A stretch of DNA of 64,000 bases from positions 496,001-560,000 of the forward strand of contig NZ_MYFO02000004.1 in NCBI RefSeq assembly GCF_004514475.2, written 5' to 3'. This stretch comes from Paenibacillus athensensis. Lineage in GTDB: Bacteria > Bacillota > Bacilli > Paenibacillales > NBRC-103111. The translations under genes and the position numbers were made by a program. Below, in pieces: positions 34,316 through 42,047 of this stretch. Numbering within the stretch: the first letter of the stretch is position 1; the number at the start of each line of letters is the position of its first letter. The notes under the pieces were generated by a model. That model had not been told where the DNA came from and did not search any database. It worked only from the letters and a program-made list of their open reading frames with translations.

Positions 34316-35281
34316 TCACGGCTGCAGCCTTTCGGCCAGCGTGCGTAGCTTCGCTTCCATCGAACCGGGAATCCCTTCATGGCCGAAATAGCGGTGAACG
34401 GAGATGTCCTTGGAGCAGGTCAAATGATTGTAAACGGCAAAAACCGTTGACGGCGGCGTAATATCGTCGACCAGACCGATGCTGATCCAGGTATGGCAGG
34501 TGATTCGCGGCGCCAGATTCATGATGTCGACATAGCTGAGCGTTCGCCGGGCTTGCGCCTCCAGCTCGACGCCGCTGTTGCGCCGGAAAAATTCGTTCAG
34601 CTCATGGTACGGCCCGTTCGGGGCTATATCGACGGCCCGCTCGAAATGCGACAGATACGGATAATCGGCACAAGCAACGAGAGGCAGGTCGGATAAAGCG
34701 GCAGCCGCCAGCGCCAGCGCTCCGCCCTGACTGCCGCCAACGACGCCAATGCGCGCCGGATCGACGGCGTTCAGCGAAGCGAGCGCTTCGACGGCGCGTA
34801 CGGCGTCCATATAAACGGCACGGTAATAATATTCCTCGGGCTGCAGGATGCCCTTGGTCATCCAGCCCGCCGCATGTCCGTTGGAGGATGCGATATTGTC
34901 AACGCTGCCCCCATGCTGGCCGCGAACGAACATTTGCAGGCTGGCATAGCCGTGCAGCGCCCAATTGACCGTATCGTGCAAATTGCCTTCGAACGCCCAG
35001 TTGTAGCCGTGGAACAGCACGAGGCCGGGAAACGGGCCGTCACCGGCCGGCAGCGCCAGCCAGCCTTCGATGCAGGCATGGGCAAAGCCGGCGTATCGCA
35101 TCCGGTACACGCGCGCTCCTTTGACCGGATAGGCATACGGTTCAAGCTCGATTTCCAGCGGCACTGCCCGCAGCTGCGCGAGCGCCTTGTCCCAATAATC
35201 GCCGAAATCCGGCTGCCGCGTCAGCGCCGGACGGTAGACCCGCAGCTGCTCCAGCGGCAGGTCGTACGGTTGATTCGCCAT
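34316..35281 (-). CDS. Acetyl xylan esterase / cephalosporin-C deacetylase family hydrolase
   Basis: This 321-residue cytoplasmic alpha/beta-hydrolase fits the AXE1 (CAH) family, normally about 320 residues and hexameric. The nucleophile S184 is in GVVGGSQGGALA, the acid is probably D272 or D273 in GLVDDITPP, and the histidine is H301 in YFGHEGIP. The N-terminal start DLPLEQLRVYRPALTRQPDF and the RGQHGG segment are also typical. Members remove acetyl groups from xylo-oligosaccharides or cephalosporins. An AGAAGG site precedes ATG 35281. No xylan genes are adjacent; given the glucanases nearby, a role in plant or fungal polysaccharide use is plausible. Confidence 0.9.
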   Translation of the reverse strand: MANQPYDLPLEQLRVYRPALTRQPDFGDYWDKALAQLRAVPLEIELEPYAYPVKGARVYRMRYAGFAHACIEGWLALPAGDGPFPGLVLFHGYNWAFEGNLHDTVNWALHGYASLQMFVRGQHGGSVDNIASSNGHAAGWMTKGILQPEEYYYRAVYMDAVRAVEALASLNAVDPARIGVVGGSQGGALALAAAALSDLPLVACADYPYLSHFERAVDIAPNGPYHELNEFFRRNSGVELEAQARRTLSYVDIMNLAPRITCHTWISIGLVDDITPPSTVFAVYNHLTCSKDISVHRYFGHEGIPGSMEAKLRTLAERLQP

Positions 35282-35378
35282 AGTTTGCCTTCTTTCTAAA
35301 AACGTTTTCTGCTCGGGTTTGCACCTCCCATCTTATCATGAAAAACGGCAACGCGGCAGATGGGATTCGGGAAAGAGG

Positions 35379-35406
35379 TTGAAACTTCGCCCCGCCCCGT
35401 TATAAT
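35379..35406 (+). promoter_or_regulatory. SigA promoter of the small-protein/RraB-like operon
   Basis: TTGAAA (35379-35384) and TATAAT (35401-35406) are spaced by 16 bases, with the start codon of the next gene 20 bases downstream. Confidence 0.75.
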
Positions 35407-35426
35407 CGAAGTAAGGGGGGATCGCG

Positions 35427-35591
35427 ATGCTTTTGACCAACGAGCAAAAGCGGCTGGTGCTGGAAGTGCTGCGCAAGGAAAAACGGCGGCTATTCTCCAG
35501 GCACAAAGGCAAGCTGCTCGATCGAACGATTGCCGATCTCGCGCAGATGCTGCGCAACGAGGCGGTCAACGACACCAACAGGCGCAGCTGA
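35427..35591 (+). CDS. Conserved-looking 54-residue small basic protein
   Basis: The frame from ATG 35427 has AAGGGGGG upstream at about 35413-35420, a close promoter (35379-35406) and 54 codons. The protein is helical and highly charged (NEQKRLVLEVLRKEKRRLFS, KLLDRTIADLAQMLRNEAV). No family is recognised. It ends 12 bases before the DUF695-RraB gene, so the two form an operon. Coding status is supported by promoter, ribosome binding site and spacing. Confidence 0.7.
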   Translation: MLLTNEQKRLVLEVLRKEKRRLFSRHKGKLLDRTIADLAQMLRNEAVNDTNRRS

Positions 35592-35603
35592 AAGGGGGGC
35601 CCG

Positions 35604-36473
35604 ATGCCCGAAGACTGGAATTTGTTCGAGCGCAAGCTGGGCGGCGAGACGATGATGATTTTTATGAACACCGCGCTGAAGGACCGGGCGCCGATCGCCG
35701 GATTTTCACAGATGATCGCCGTTGTGTTCAACATGTACAGTCTCTGGGACGCCTGCGGCCACTCCAGCAAAAGCGCGCAGGAGCTGTTCTACAAGCTGGA
35801 GGAGCGGTTGATGCGCCGTTCGAAGGAAGCCGATCTTGCCGTCTATGCCGGAAGGATTTCATTGGACAGCCGTATGGAGCTGATTTTTTATGCCCGTGAG
35901 GGCGAGGAGCTGGAGGAGCGCCTGCAGGCGGTTATGGCCGACTTTCCGCAATTCCGCTGGTACACGTCGGCGCGCGAGGACGAAGCGTGGAGCTTTTATT
36001 TGCAGGACATGTACCCGTCGCGGCTGGAGGAGCAGTGGATGCGCAATGCGAAAATCGCTTTCGCGCTGCATCGCCACGGCGACAGGGCCGATGTGGTTCG
36101 CGAGGTCGAACACTGGCTGCATTTTGCCGAAGCCGACCAGCGCGATGAAGCAGCCAATCGGGCGCTTGCCACGGGCTATGAAGTAAGCGCCTCCACCATG
36201 GACGCCTCCCGTTCGGCGATGCCCTATGTGCTGCAGCTGACCAAGCGGCACGCTCTCGATCTGGCGACGGTGAATGAAGTGACGAAGGAGCTGTATACGC
36301 TGGCTGCGGAAGCGGGCGGCGCCTACGACGGCTGGGGCACGCGACTCAAGCTGCGGCGTCTGGCTCGAATGCGCAACATGCTTCGGCTCTGGTGGGCCCG
36401 CAAAGTGGTGCGAGCGGGCGTCGTGGCGCTGTTGGCGACGATTGCCGGATTTGTCGTATGGTTTCTTACATGA
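35604..36473 (+). CDS. Membrane-anchored DUF695-RraB fusion protein
   Basis: The 289-residue protein combines an N-terminal DUF695 domain (about 1-145; WNLFER start and WSFYLQDMYPS end) with an RraB-like domain (about 148-250; AKIAFALHRHGDRADVVREV, EVEHWLHF, and the terminal YDGWGTRL). RraB in Escherichia coli binds and inhibits RNase E. A single membrane helix (about 268-287, VVALLATIAGFVVWFLT) ends the protein, so both domains would face the cytosol from a membrane anchor. AAAGGGGGG precedes ATG 35604. Many Firmicutes use membrane-bound RNase Y; whether this protein touches RNA decay is unknown. Domain calls are by eye. Confidence 0.75.
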   Translation: MPEDWNLFERKLGGETMMIFMNTALKDRAPIAGFSQMIAVVFNMYSLWDACGHSSKSAQELFYKLEERLMRRSKEADLAVYAGRISLDSRMELIFYAREGEELEERLQAVMADFPQFRWYTSAREDEAWSFYLQDMYPSRLEEQWMRNAKIAFALHRHGDRADVVREVEHWLHFAEADQRDEAANRALATGYEVSASTMDASRSAMPYVLQLTKRHALDLATVNEVTKELYTLAAEAGGAYDGWGTRLKLRRLARMRNMLRLWWARKVVRAGVVALLATIAGFVVWFLT

Positions 36474-36535
36474 TTACCGTGTATAATACATAGTATAGAT
36501 TGTACTATTTTATGTGAAAAAGGGGATGAGTGTTC

Positions 36536-37189
36536 ATGCAAAGAACGGTCACTGCGGCTGCTCAAGGCAGCTTCGCTCATGTACTGCAAACGTTCGCCAT
36601 TTCGCTGCTCGTTTCGTTTCTCGGGACGCTGATCGGGGCGATGGTCATTCCGGCATCGCTGGTCATGCTGTTCGTAGTTGCCGAAGTGGTTATGCTGATT
36701 GCGGCGGTTGTCGTACGGATGCGCGGCAAGCACATCGGTTACGGTTTTCTTTATTCATTTACAGCGATCACCGGGGTGACGTTGTATCCGGTCATCATGG
36801 CGTACGGCAGCCAAATCGGCGCGAACGTCGTTTCTGGCGCGTTTCTGGCAACGACGCTCATTTTTGGCGGATTGGCCTTTTATGCGCATCGCTCGCAGCG
36901 TGATTTCAGCTATCTGGGCGGCTTCTTGTTTGCAGCGACGATTGGTCTGGTCGTAATGGGCTTATTGTCCATGTTCGTCAGCTTCGGCTCGACCATGACA
37001 ATTGTCTGGTCGATGATCGGTATTCTGATTTTCAGCGGCTGGGTGCTGTATGACGTATCCCAATACCGCGAAGGCGTCGAGCCGCAGGAAGTGCCGCTCG
37101 CTGCGCTGAATATTTTTCTGGACTTTATCAACCTGTTCTTGTATATTCTGCGTTTCCTCGCCGCGATTCTAGGGGGCAACCGCAACTAG
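36536..37189 (+). CDS. Bax inhibitor-1 (TMBIM/YccA) family membrane protein
   Basis: This 217-residue protein has seven hydrophobic helices and typical BI-1 motifs (GFLYSFTAITGVTLYPVI; SGWVLYDVSQYREG; LAALNIFLDFINLFLYILRF). Bacterial members are proton-sensitive calcium-leak channels or regulators of the FtsH protease. ATG 36536 has AAAAAGGGGA nine bases upstream (36517-36526); GTG 36530 is too close to it. TATAAT at 36482-36487 may be its own -10. It follows the RraB-like gene but has its own promoter-like element. Confidence 0.9.
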   Translation: MQRTVTAAAQGSFAHVLQTFAISLLVSFLGTLIGAMVIPASLVMLFVVAEVVMLIAAVVVRMRGKHIGYGFLYSFTAITGVTLYPVIMAYGSQIGANVVSGAFLATTLIFGGLAFYAHRSQRDFSYLGGFLFAATIGLVVMGLLSMFVSFGSTMTIVWSMIGILIFSGWVLYDVSQYREGVEPQEVPLAALNIFLDFINLFLYILRFLAAILGGNRN

Positions 37190-37229
37190 GCCCTTTTGAC
37201 CGAAACCGCAATGTTGGAAATGAAACGGG

Positions 37230-37272
37230 AGGACCGTTCGAGCCGCCGAGTTGGCGTTCGGACGGTCCTTTT
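37230..37272 (+). terminator. Terminator after the BI-1 gene
   Basis: AGGACCGT (37230-37237) pairs with ACGGTCCT (37262-37269), with extra inner pairs (CGAGCC/GGCGTTCG region), and is followed by TTTT. Confidence 0.85.
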
Positions 37273-37293
37273 GCGAGCCAAAGAAGCTTGCGC

Positions 37294-37503
37294 TTATGCC
37301 TCAAAATAAGTCTCATCACCGCGAAACGTCCGGTTAATTTCCAGCAGTGTATGCATCACCTGCATCAGCTCGGCATGGCTCAACCGAATGGCCGTACCCG
37401 GGGTTTCCACAGCTCCGGCCTCCTGCAGCTTAACCTCGACGACTTGGCTCAACGCTTCCATTTGAATCTCCAGACGGTTTGTTTTCAGCATGCTCTTCCA
37501 CAT
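37294..37503 (-). CDS. Small helical protein of unknown function
   Basis: The 69-residue protein begins at ATG 37503 with AAAGGAG nine bases upstream. An ATG nine bases earlier abuts that ribosome binding site and is rejected. It is predicted almost fully alpha-helical with acidic character (LEIQMEALSQVVEVKLQEAG; HAELMQVMHTLLEINRTF). I see no known domain. It lies downstream of yjdF but beyond a strong terminator, so it is probably a separate unit. Confidence 0.65.
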   Translation of the reverse strand: MWKSMLKTNRLEIQMEALSQVVEVKLQEAGAVETPGTAIRLSHAELMQVMHTLLEINRTFRGDETYFEA

Positions 37504-37546
37504 AGTGCCCATCTCCTTTCCAGTTCCGGTACTCTAGTATATGCAG

Positions 37547-37582
37547 AAAAAAAAAGATTAGAAGCTTGATAGCTTCTAATCT
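37547..37582 (-). terminator. Terminator of yjdF
   Basis: On the minus strand AGATTAGAAGC and GCTTCTAATCT (37582-37572 and 37565-37555) form a perfect 11-bp stem followed by a run of at least eight T. Confidence 0.93.
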
Positions 37583-37602
37583 TCTCGCGGCTGTGGGACC
37601 GG

Positions 37603-38013
37603 CTACCGGCCCCGGTGCTTTTCCTTCGCTTTCTGACGGGCGAGCTCGCGCTTGCGCACTGCAGCGGCTTCCTTCTGCTCGCGGGAAAGCGAGCGGTGCT
37701 CCCGTTTGCGTTCGGCCAGCTCCAACTGCAGGGCTTGCTGCGCCAGTGTTGAGACGCCGCGCTGCTGGAGCTCGCGCGCTGTTTGTCGCGCCAGCCGTTT
37801 GGGGCTGATGCGACGCTCGGGTTGCATAGCCGCTTCCGCAGATTGCCGGACACGCCCGAACCACTCGAGCAAGCGATGCTGGACGAAATCCATCACTTCG
37901 CCGTCCTGCGGCTCTGCGCCGAACACATAACGCGCGGCACGCAACCGGCCTTCCGACATTTCCTCGATCACCCCGACCCAAAACGGATCTTCAAAAAACA
38001 CCGTTAATTTCAT
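37603..38013 (-). CDS. yjdF: YjdF-family (DUF2992) protein
   Basis: The 136-residue protein opens with MKLTVFFEDPFWVGVIE and continues GRLRAARYVFGAEPQDGEVMDFV, the conserved N-terminal pattern of YjdF/DUF2992 proteins, and ends in a Lys/Arg/Glu-rich helical tail. The biochemical role is unknown. In other Firmicutes the gene is controlled by the yjdF riboswitch, which binds azaaromatic compounds and is thought to sense toxic aromatics. AGGGGATGACCAG precedes ATG 38013. A strong promoter and a structured leader lie upstream and a terminator downstream, so it is monocistronic. Confidence 0.88.
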   Translation of the reverse strand: MKLTVFFEDPFWVGVIEEMSEGRLRAARYVFGAEPQDGEVMDFVQHRLLEWFGRVRQSAEAAMQPERRISPKRLARQTARELQQRGVSTLAQQALQLELAERKREHRSLSREQKEAAAVRKRELARQKAKEKHRGR

Positions 38014-38128
38014 CTGGTCATCCCCTCAAGAAAGCTTCTGGCGACGGACATCCCGAGGGGGGAAGGATACGACACGAAGCCGGGGGCTCCGTGCATCCGG
38101 ACTACCAACCGGACCGTGTTTTTACGCT
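38014..38128 (-). ncRNA. Candidate yjdF riboswitch in the yjdF leader
   Basis: The roughly 115-base leader between the promoter and yjdF is highly structured. Minus-strand landmarks in order: CCGGTTGGTAGTCCGG (about 38116-38101), a GAGCCCCCGGCTTCG hairpin, GTATCCTTCCCCCCTCGGG and finally the ribosome binding site. Position directly before a DUF2992 gene and these conserved-looking GC hairpins fit the yjdF RNA motif. I cannot run a covariance model, so ligand-class assignment rests on gene context. Confidence 0.65.
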
Positions 38129-38134
38129 ATCTTC

Positions 38135-38163
38135 ATTATAAAATCGCCGCTCGCCGCTGACAA
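38135..38163 (-). promoter_or_regulatory. SigA promoter of yjdF
   Basis: On the minus strand TTGTCA (38163-38158) and TATAAT (38140-38135) are separated by 17 bases. The predicted start is near 38128. Confidence 0.85.
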
Positions 38164-38245
38164 TATGGCTTTGCCGAAAAAGGCACGAATTGCTGCACCC
38201 GCACATACAATTTAAAGTACCTATGCGGCAAAGGGGAGTGAGCCG

Positions 38246-38527
38246 ATGGCAGCTTGCAATACGTGGAGTTACAAAGGAGTCACCGCTACCGTGTTCAGGG
38301 CGCTGCAAAGCGCCGGGAAAAAGCAAGGCTTTTCGATTCCGAGCGCAGCGACGGGGAAATTCGCGATTACGGTAGCCGGAATGAACGTGGGCTTTCAGTA
38401 TGCCTGGGATCAAGGCAGCAGTACGCTGCTGCTGCAATGCGTAACCAAGCCGATGCTGCTTGGCTGCGGAACAATCAAGTCGTTTGCCGACAAAATCGTG
38501 GCCGAAAGCGGCGGACAGCCGGGTTAG
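38246..38527 (+). CDS. Hypothetical 93-residue protein
   Basis: ATG 38246 is preceded by AAAGGGGAG (about 38230-38238). The 93 residues have a mixed composition with three cysteines and a motif VAGMNVGFQYAWDQG, and no membrane helix. I do not recognise the family. It is divergent from yjdF and upstream of yqzE. No promoter stands out. The next 157 bases to the yqzE start contain no supported gene. Confidence 0.55.
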   Translation: MAACNTWSYKGVTATVFRALQSAGKKQGFSIPSAATGKFAITVAGMNVGFQYAWDQGSSTLLLQCVTKPMLLGCGTIKSFADKIVAESGGQPG

Positions 38528-38684
38528 ACGGGGCTGCACGCAGCTGGTCTGAGCTCGCCGGAGGCTGGCGTGCAGACGGCCAGCCCTGCGCTCCGGGAGT
38601 TGTACGCGGTTGGCGCTATTTCTTTCTGTTTAGTCCGCTGCGGAGCTGGCTACACTAGGAAGGAAGGGCGGTGACCACAAGCTG

Positions 38685-38897
38685 ATGTCCAAGGGCGATG
38701 AAATCGTTAAGCTGATTGCCGAGCGGCTGCTCACGTATCTGGAGACGCCCCGCGAGGAGCGGCACCAAGCGCGCGTCAGCCACCGCGAGCAGCGCGAAAC
38801 GTGGCAGACGCGCTGGTTCGGGCAGCTGCCGCTGGCAGCGCGCATGCTGCTGGGACAAACGCGCGGCAAAAAAGGAACACCTCCAAACGGCGGCTGA
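38685..38897 (+). CDS. yqzE: YqzE-family small protein
   Basis: The 70-residue protein matches the YqzE pattern: an N-terminal helix EIVKLIAERLLTYLETPREE, a basic middle, then WFGQLPLAARMLLGQ. The function of YqzE is unknown; in Bacillus subtilis the gene lies by the comG competence operon and not far from yqhG-yqhH. Its presence before yqhG/yqhH here points to shared ancestry of the region, though comG itself is absent. The start is ATG 38685; the ribosome binding site is weak or distant (AGGAAGG about 17 bases upstream). Its stop codon falls inside the following terminator. Confidence 0.8.
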   Translation: MSKGDEIVKLIAERLLTYLETPREERHQARVSHREQRETWQTRWFGQLPLAARMLLGQTRGKKGTPPNGG

Positions 38898-38925
38898 AGG
38901 CCGGTCGAAGGAGGTGTTCCTTTTT
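38869..38925 (+). terminator. Terminator overlapping the end of yqzE
   Basis: AAAAAGGAACACCTCC (38869-38884) pairs with GGAGGTGTTCCTTTTT (38910-38925), a perfect 16-bp stem. The left arm is still inside the yqzE coding region. Confidence 0.9.
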
Positions 38926-39077
38926 GTCAGGCGTGCGAATGCAAGGGTCGTCGGTGCAAGATTTGCGTGCGACTGCGCAGCCCTGAGTGTGAAGCGCGCG
39001 GATGTAAGCATGCCGCCCGCAGCTTGAGCGGCGGCAGTTGCGGTTGGTATTTATACCGGGCAAGTAGTCGGGCGATA

Positions 39078-40331
39078 TCAAGGATAAAAGCCGCCTTTGG
39101 CCAGCGCGTCTTGCAGCGGGATATACCGCGGACCGAGCTGGTCGAGCACCAAGTAAGGCTCGTTCGTTCCGGTTTTGCGGTAGCCGGTGACCGCCAGCGG
39201 CACTGTTACGCCGCCGTGATACAGCTCGGCGACATAGGTCAGCCGGGGATGACTGTTCAGTGCGGCTTTCAGCTCCGGCAGGCTCCCGATGTGCAGCGGC
39301 TTGCCTTCGATCCAGGGCATTCGATCGTAGGGATCAAACGTTGGCAGCAGTCGTTCATCGACGGCGCCGTCGGGCTGTGTAGCTTGCGGCGCGTCTGTGG
39401 CTGTTTCGGCGGTTGGTTCGGCCGTCAGCGGCAGCAGCTCGCCGGTTTTGGCGTCGAGGAAGTAGGTCATCTCGCCGATGCCGATTTTCCACAATGCCGA
39501 CAAAGCATGATAATACAAACGTTGTTTGTCGATCGATTTGTCGTTGATGAATCCCGCCAATGAGGCGTTGCGGGGAATGAGTTCCTGCTGCACCAAAGAG
39601 CGGTACAGCGTGGCGTAGCTGAACAGCGGGCTGTCGCCGCTGCCGTATTCGGTCAGGCGGTAGCCGCCGTTTTCTGCAGCGTGGACGACCATGTAGCCGA
39701 CTTCTTTGCCTTCATTATATAGCAGCACGATCCAGCCGTGCGTGCCGGGGCCAAGGGGATAGCTGTTCCAGATCGCCTTGGCCCAATTCTCGAAGCCGCG
39801 CTCTTGCGATAACGCGGCTTTCCAGCCCTCGACGACGCTGTCGAGCGTCGTCGTTGCGGGCTCGCCCGCGCTGGCTTGCGCGGCGCGGGCCCCTACGGCA
39901 GCGCTGCCTGCGGGCGCTGCCGGTTCCGCCGCCTGCACAGAGGCGGCGGTTTGTACGGCGGCGCTGCGCCCGGGCGCCGCCGCCGTGAACGCAGCCGTCT
40001 GCAGCGGCTGCGGCTGGTCTGCGCGCGCTGCCGCCGTCTGCGGCGCGCGCGCGCTGGCGCCGCCCGGCGTTGCCGGGGCGGCGGGACCTGCGGCCGCCGG
40101 CCGCTGGCCCGTGTCCGGGTTCGGCCACGACCCGGCTTGCGGGCGGCCGGAGGCCGGGGGCTGCGCGGTATCCGCGGCTTCGGCGGCTTGGGCCGAAGCC
40201 GGGGCCAGCAGCGCAGCCAGCGGGCTTGTCCCGTGCCGTCCATTGTTCGGCACGGGGAGGTTGTACGACGCCATCCCGCAGAGGGCGGCGCCTATGACAC
40301 AAGCCGCAATCCAGGCTTGTCTTCGATTCAT
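39078..40331 (-). CDS. Membrane-anchored extracytoplasmic protein of unknown function
   Basis: This protein of about 417 residues has one N-terminal hydrophobic segment (QAWIAACVIGAALCGMASY), then a low-complexity Ala/Pro linker of about 120 residues and a C-terminal globular region of about 250 residues (LDSVVEGWKAALSQERGFEN, GTHGWIVLLYNEGKEVGYMV, EMTYFLDAKTGELLPL). The layout is of an anchored domain held away from the membrane. I do not recognise the domain. GGCAGG lies eight bases before ATG 40331; a GTG nine bases upstream is possible. The high GC of the linker is local and reflects Ala/Pro codons. Confidence 0.75.
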   Translation of the reverse strand: MNRRQAWIAACVIGAALCGMASYNLPVPNNGRHGTSPLAALLAPASAQAAEAADTAQPPASGRPQAGSWPNPDTGQRPAAAGPAAPATPGGASARAPQTAAARADQPQPLQTAAFTAAAPGRSAAVQTAASVQAAEPAAPAGSAAVGARAAQASAGEPATTTLDSVVEGWKAALSQERGFENWAKAIWNSYPLGPGTHGWIVLLYNEGKEVGYMVVHAAENGGYRLTEYGSGDSPLFSYATLYRSLVQQELIPRNASLAGFINDKSIDKQRLYYHALSALWKIGIGEMTYFLDAKTGELLPLTAEPTAETATDAPQATQPDGAVDERLLPTFDPYDRMPWIEGKPLHIGSLPELKAALNSHPRLTYVAELYHGGVTVPLAVTGYRKTGTNEPYLVLDQLGPRYIPLQDALAKGGFYP

Positions 40332-40439
40332 CGCAATCACCTGCCAACCTGTCAGTGTATGCTACCATTGTAATGCGTATGTCCTGAAAAGAATGTTAGA
40401 ACGTGTTGCGGCAAATTTGAAAAGTTTTAGCGACTCGCG

Positions 40440-42047
40440 TCAGTTCCTGGGAGCACGGGGGGCGCTCAGGTGGAACATTCCGCAATTGATGACAGAAACA
40501 GCGATGCGCGGCTTGTACTGCCAATCGATTTCCTGCAGCCGGTTGCGGCACTGGCTCTCGATCTGCGGCCGCTGCTCGGGCTCTGCGCCCATCAGCAAGC
40601 CGTCGTAGTACGCTTCGACACGCCGCAGCTCAAACAAATGCTGCTCGTGCGCTTCTGCGGCCCAGCTATGATCATAGCGGGCGACGATCCGTTCAAGGTG
40701 CGCCTCCAGCTCGTTCATCGCTTTGTGTACCGGGATCAAATCCGGCAAAAGATGCAGGTTCGCCGGCAGCTTGGGCGACAAGCTTTTCGTTAATAGCTGC
40801 TTGTGAAAATGCTCGCGAATTTCACCCGTATTCAACTGCATCGCCAGCGAATGAATTTCGCTGCGCTTGCGGTCGCAAGCCAGCTCTACTTTATAATTAA
40901 CGCAAAACCATGTATCGTAAACAAGCGTCGTGCGCGGCGCAGAAGGGAGGAAGAAAGGCTCTTCAAACAGACGGACAAAACGGCCCTTTTGCAGCGTAAT
41001 GTCAAAAAGCTGCTCCAGCCGCCTGCTGCCCAGCGTCACCTCGTCGCGCGGCACGCGGGCAGTCACAGTCGTCGGTACGAAGCCGAAGTAGCGGCCAAGG
41101 ATGCTTTCGGCTCCGCTGCCGGACTCGCCCGACGCGGCTGTTCCCGGCCCCGGCGAGGCGTTTGTCGTTGCAACGCCGCCCCCAGCACCCCGGGCACCAG
41201 CCAGTCCGCTCGCAGCAGTTCCCATGCCATACGCGCCCGGTCCCGCGCCGAACGCGCCCGCCGCCGTCACTCCCGCACCCGGTCCCGCGCCGAACGCGCC
41301 CGCTGCCATCACTCCCGCCCCCGCGCCCGCCGCCGTCGCCCCTGCGCCCGGTCCCGCGCCGAGCGCGCCCGCCGCCGTCGCCCCCGCACCCGGTCCCGCG
41401 CTCGCGCTCGAGCCCGCCGCCGTCGCCCCTGCGCCTGCACCCGCGCCGAACGCGCCTGCCGCCGTCACTCCCGCACCCGGTCCCGCGCCAATCGCGCCCG
41501 CTGCCGTCACTCCCGCGCCCGGTCCCGCGCCGAACGCGCCCGCCGTCGTCGCCCCCGCGCCCGGTCCCGTGCCCAACGCGCCCGCCGCCGTCACCCCCGC
41601 ACCCGGTCCCGCGCCGAACGCGCCAGCCGCCATCGCCCCCGCGCCTGTTCCCGCGCCGAACCCGCTTCCCGCCGTCGCCCCTGCGCTCGTTCCCGCGCTG
41701 AACGCGCCCGCCGCCGTCGCGTCGGTTCCAGCGCCAATCGCGCCCGCGGCCCCCGTACCCGGTCCCGCGCCCGTCTGGTCGCTACGTCCGGCCCTCCCGC
41801 CAGCCCCCTTACCGGCCTTTATCTCCGCCTCGTGCGCCTCCGGGTCAAAAACGAACGTATACGTCATCGTTTCCGCGGCCGCGCCCGTCCGTTCGACGAA
41901 GCTCCAATAATACGGCCGGCCGGTCATTTCGCGGTCGGCTTCCGGCGACAGCTTGACTGTTACGCTGGCCGGCGTTTTTTCCAGCACTGTGCAGTCATAA
42001 GCTTCGAGAAAACGCATTACAAACGTATGAATACTGCGTTTATTCAT
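40440..42047 (-). CDS. yqhG: YqhG family protein with a large Gly/Ala repeat insertion
   Basis: The 535-residue protein is YqhG split by a repeat. The N-terminal segment (1-78; FLEAYDCTVLEKTPASVTVKL, GRPYYWSFVERTG) and the C-terminal segment (about 314-535; LGSRRLEQLFDITLQKGRFV, LAMQLNTGEIREHF, ARYDHSWAAEAHEQHL, IAVSVINCGMFHL) match Bacillus subtilis YqhG, which is only about 260 residues. Between them lie about 230 Gly/Ala-rich residues built from 14-residue units such as AGAFGAGPGAGVTA. Its start overlaps the yqhH stop by four bases, keeping the yqhH-yqhG operon. The function of YqhG is unknown. The insertion keeps the frame open and likely forms a flexible or silk-like loop. Confidence 0.88.
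   Translation of the reverse strand: MNKRSIHTFVMRFLEAYDCTVLEKTPASVTVKLSPEADREMTGRPYYWSFVERTGAAAETMTYTFVFDPEAHEAEIKAGKGAGGRAGRSDQTGAGPGTGAAGAIGAGTDATAAGAFSAGTSAGATAGSGFGAGTGAGAMAAGAFGAGPGAGVTAAGALGTGPGAGATTAGAFGAGPGAGVTAAGAIGAGPGAGVTAAGAFGAGAGAGATAAGSSASAGPGAGATAAGALGAGPGAGATAAGAGAGVMAAGAFGAGPGAGVTAAGAFGAGPGAYGMGTAASGLAGARGAGGGVATTNASPGPGTAASGESGSGAESILGRYFGFVPTTVTARVPRDEVTLGSRRLEQLFDITLQKGRFVRLFEEPFFLPSAPRTTLVYDTWFCVNYKVELACDRKRSEIHSLAMQLNTGEIREHFHKQLLTKSLSPKLPANLHLLPDLIPVHKAMNELEAHLERIVARYDHSWAAEAHEQHLFELRRVEAYYDGLLMGAEPEQRPQIESQCRNRLQEIDWQYKPRIAVSVINCGMFHLSAPRAPRN
41200..41800. repeat. 42-bp tandem repeats inside yqhG
   Basis: A 42-base unit (14 codons) is repeated about ten times with small changes and occasional shorter or longer copies. 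Each unit encodes a variant of AGAFGAGPGAGVTA on the minus strand. All three minus frames and some plus frames are open because of the GC-rich repeat. The unit length keeps yqhG in frame when copies are gained or lost. Confidence 0.85.

Noticed and set aside
41200-41800. 42-bp repeats considered as a CRISPR array
   Set aside because: No unique spacers; repeats are contiguous and coding.
41101-41910. Plus-strand Pro/Ala repeat protein (269 codons) opposite yqhG
   Set aside because: The 42-bp repeat is open in several frames; the minus-strand frame joins two conserved YqhG halves, so the plus frame is a shadow.
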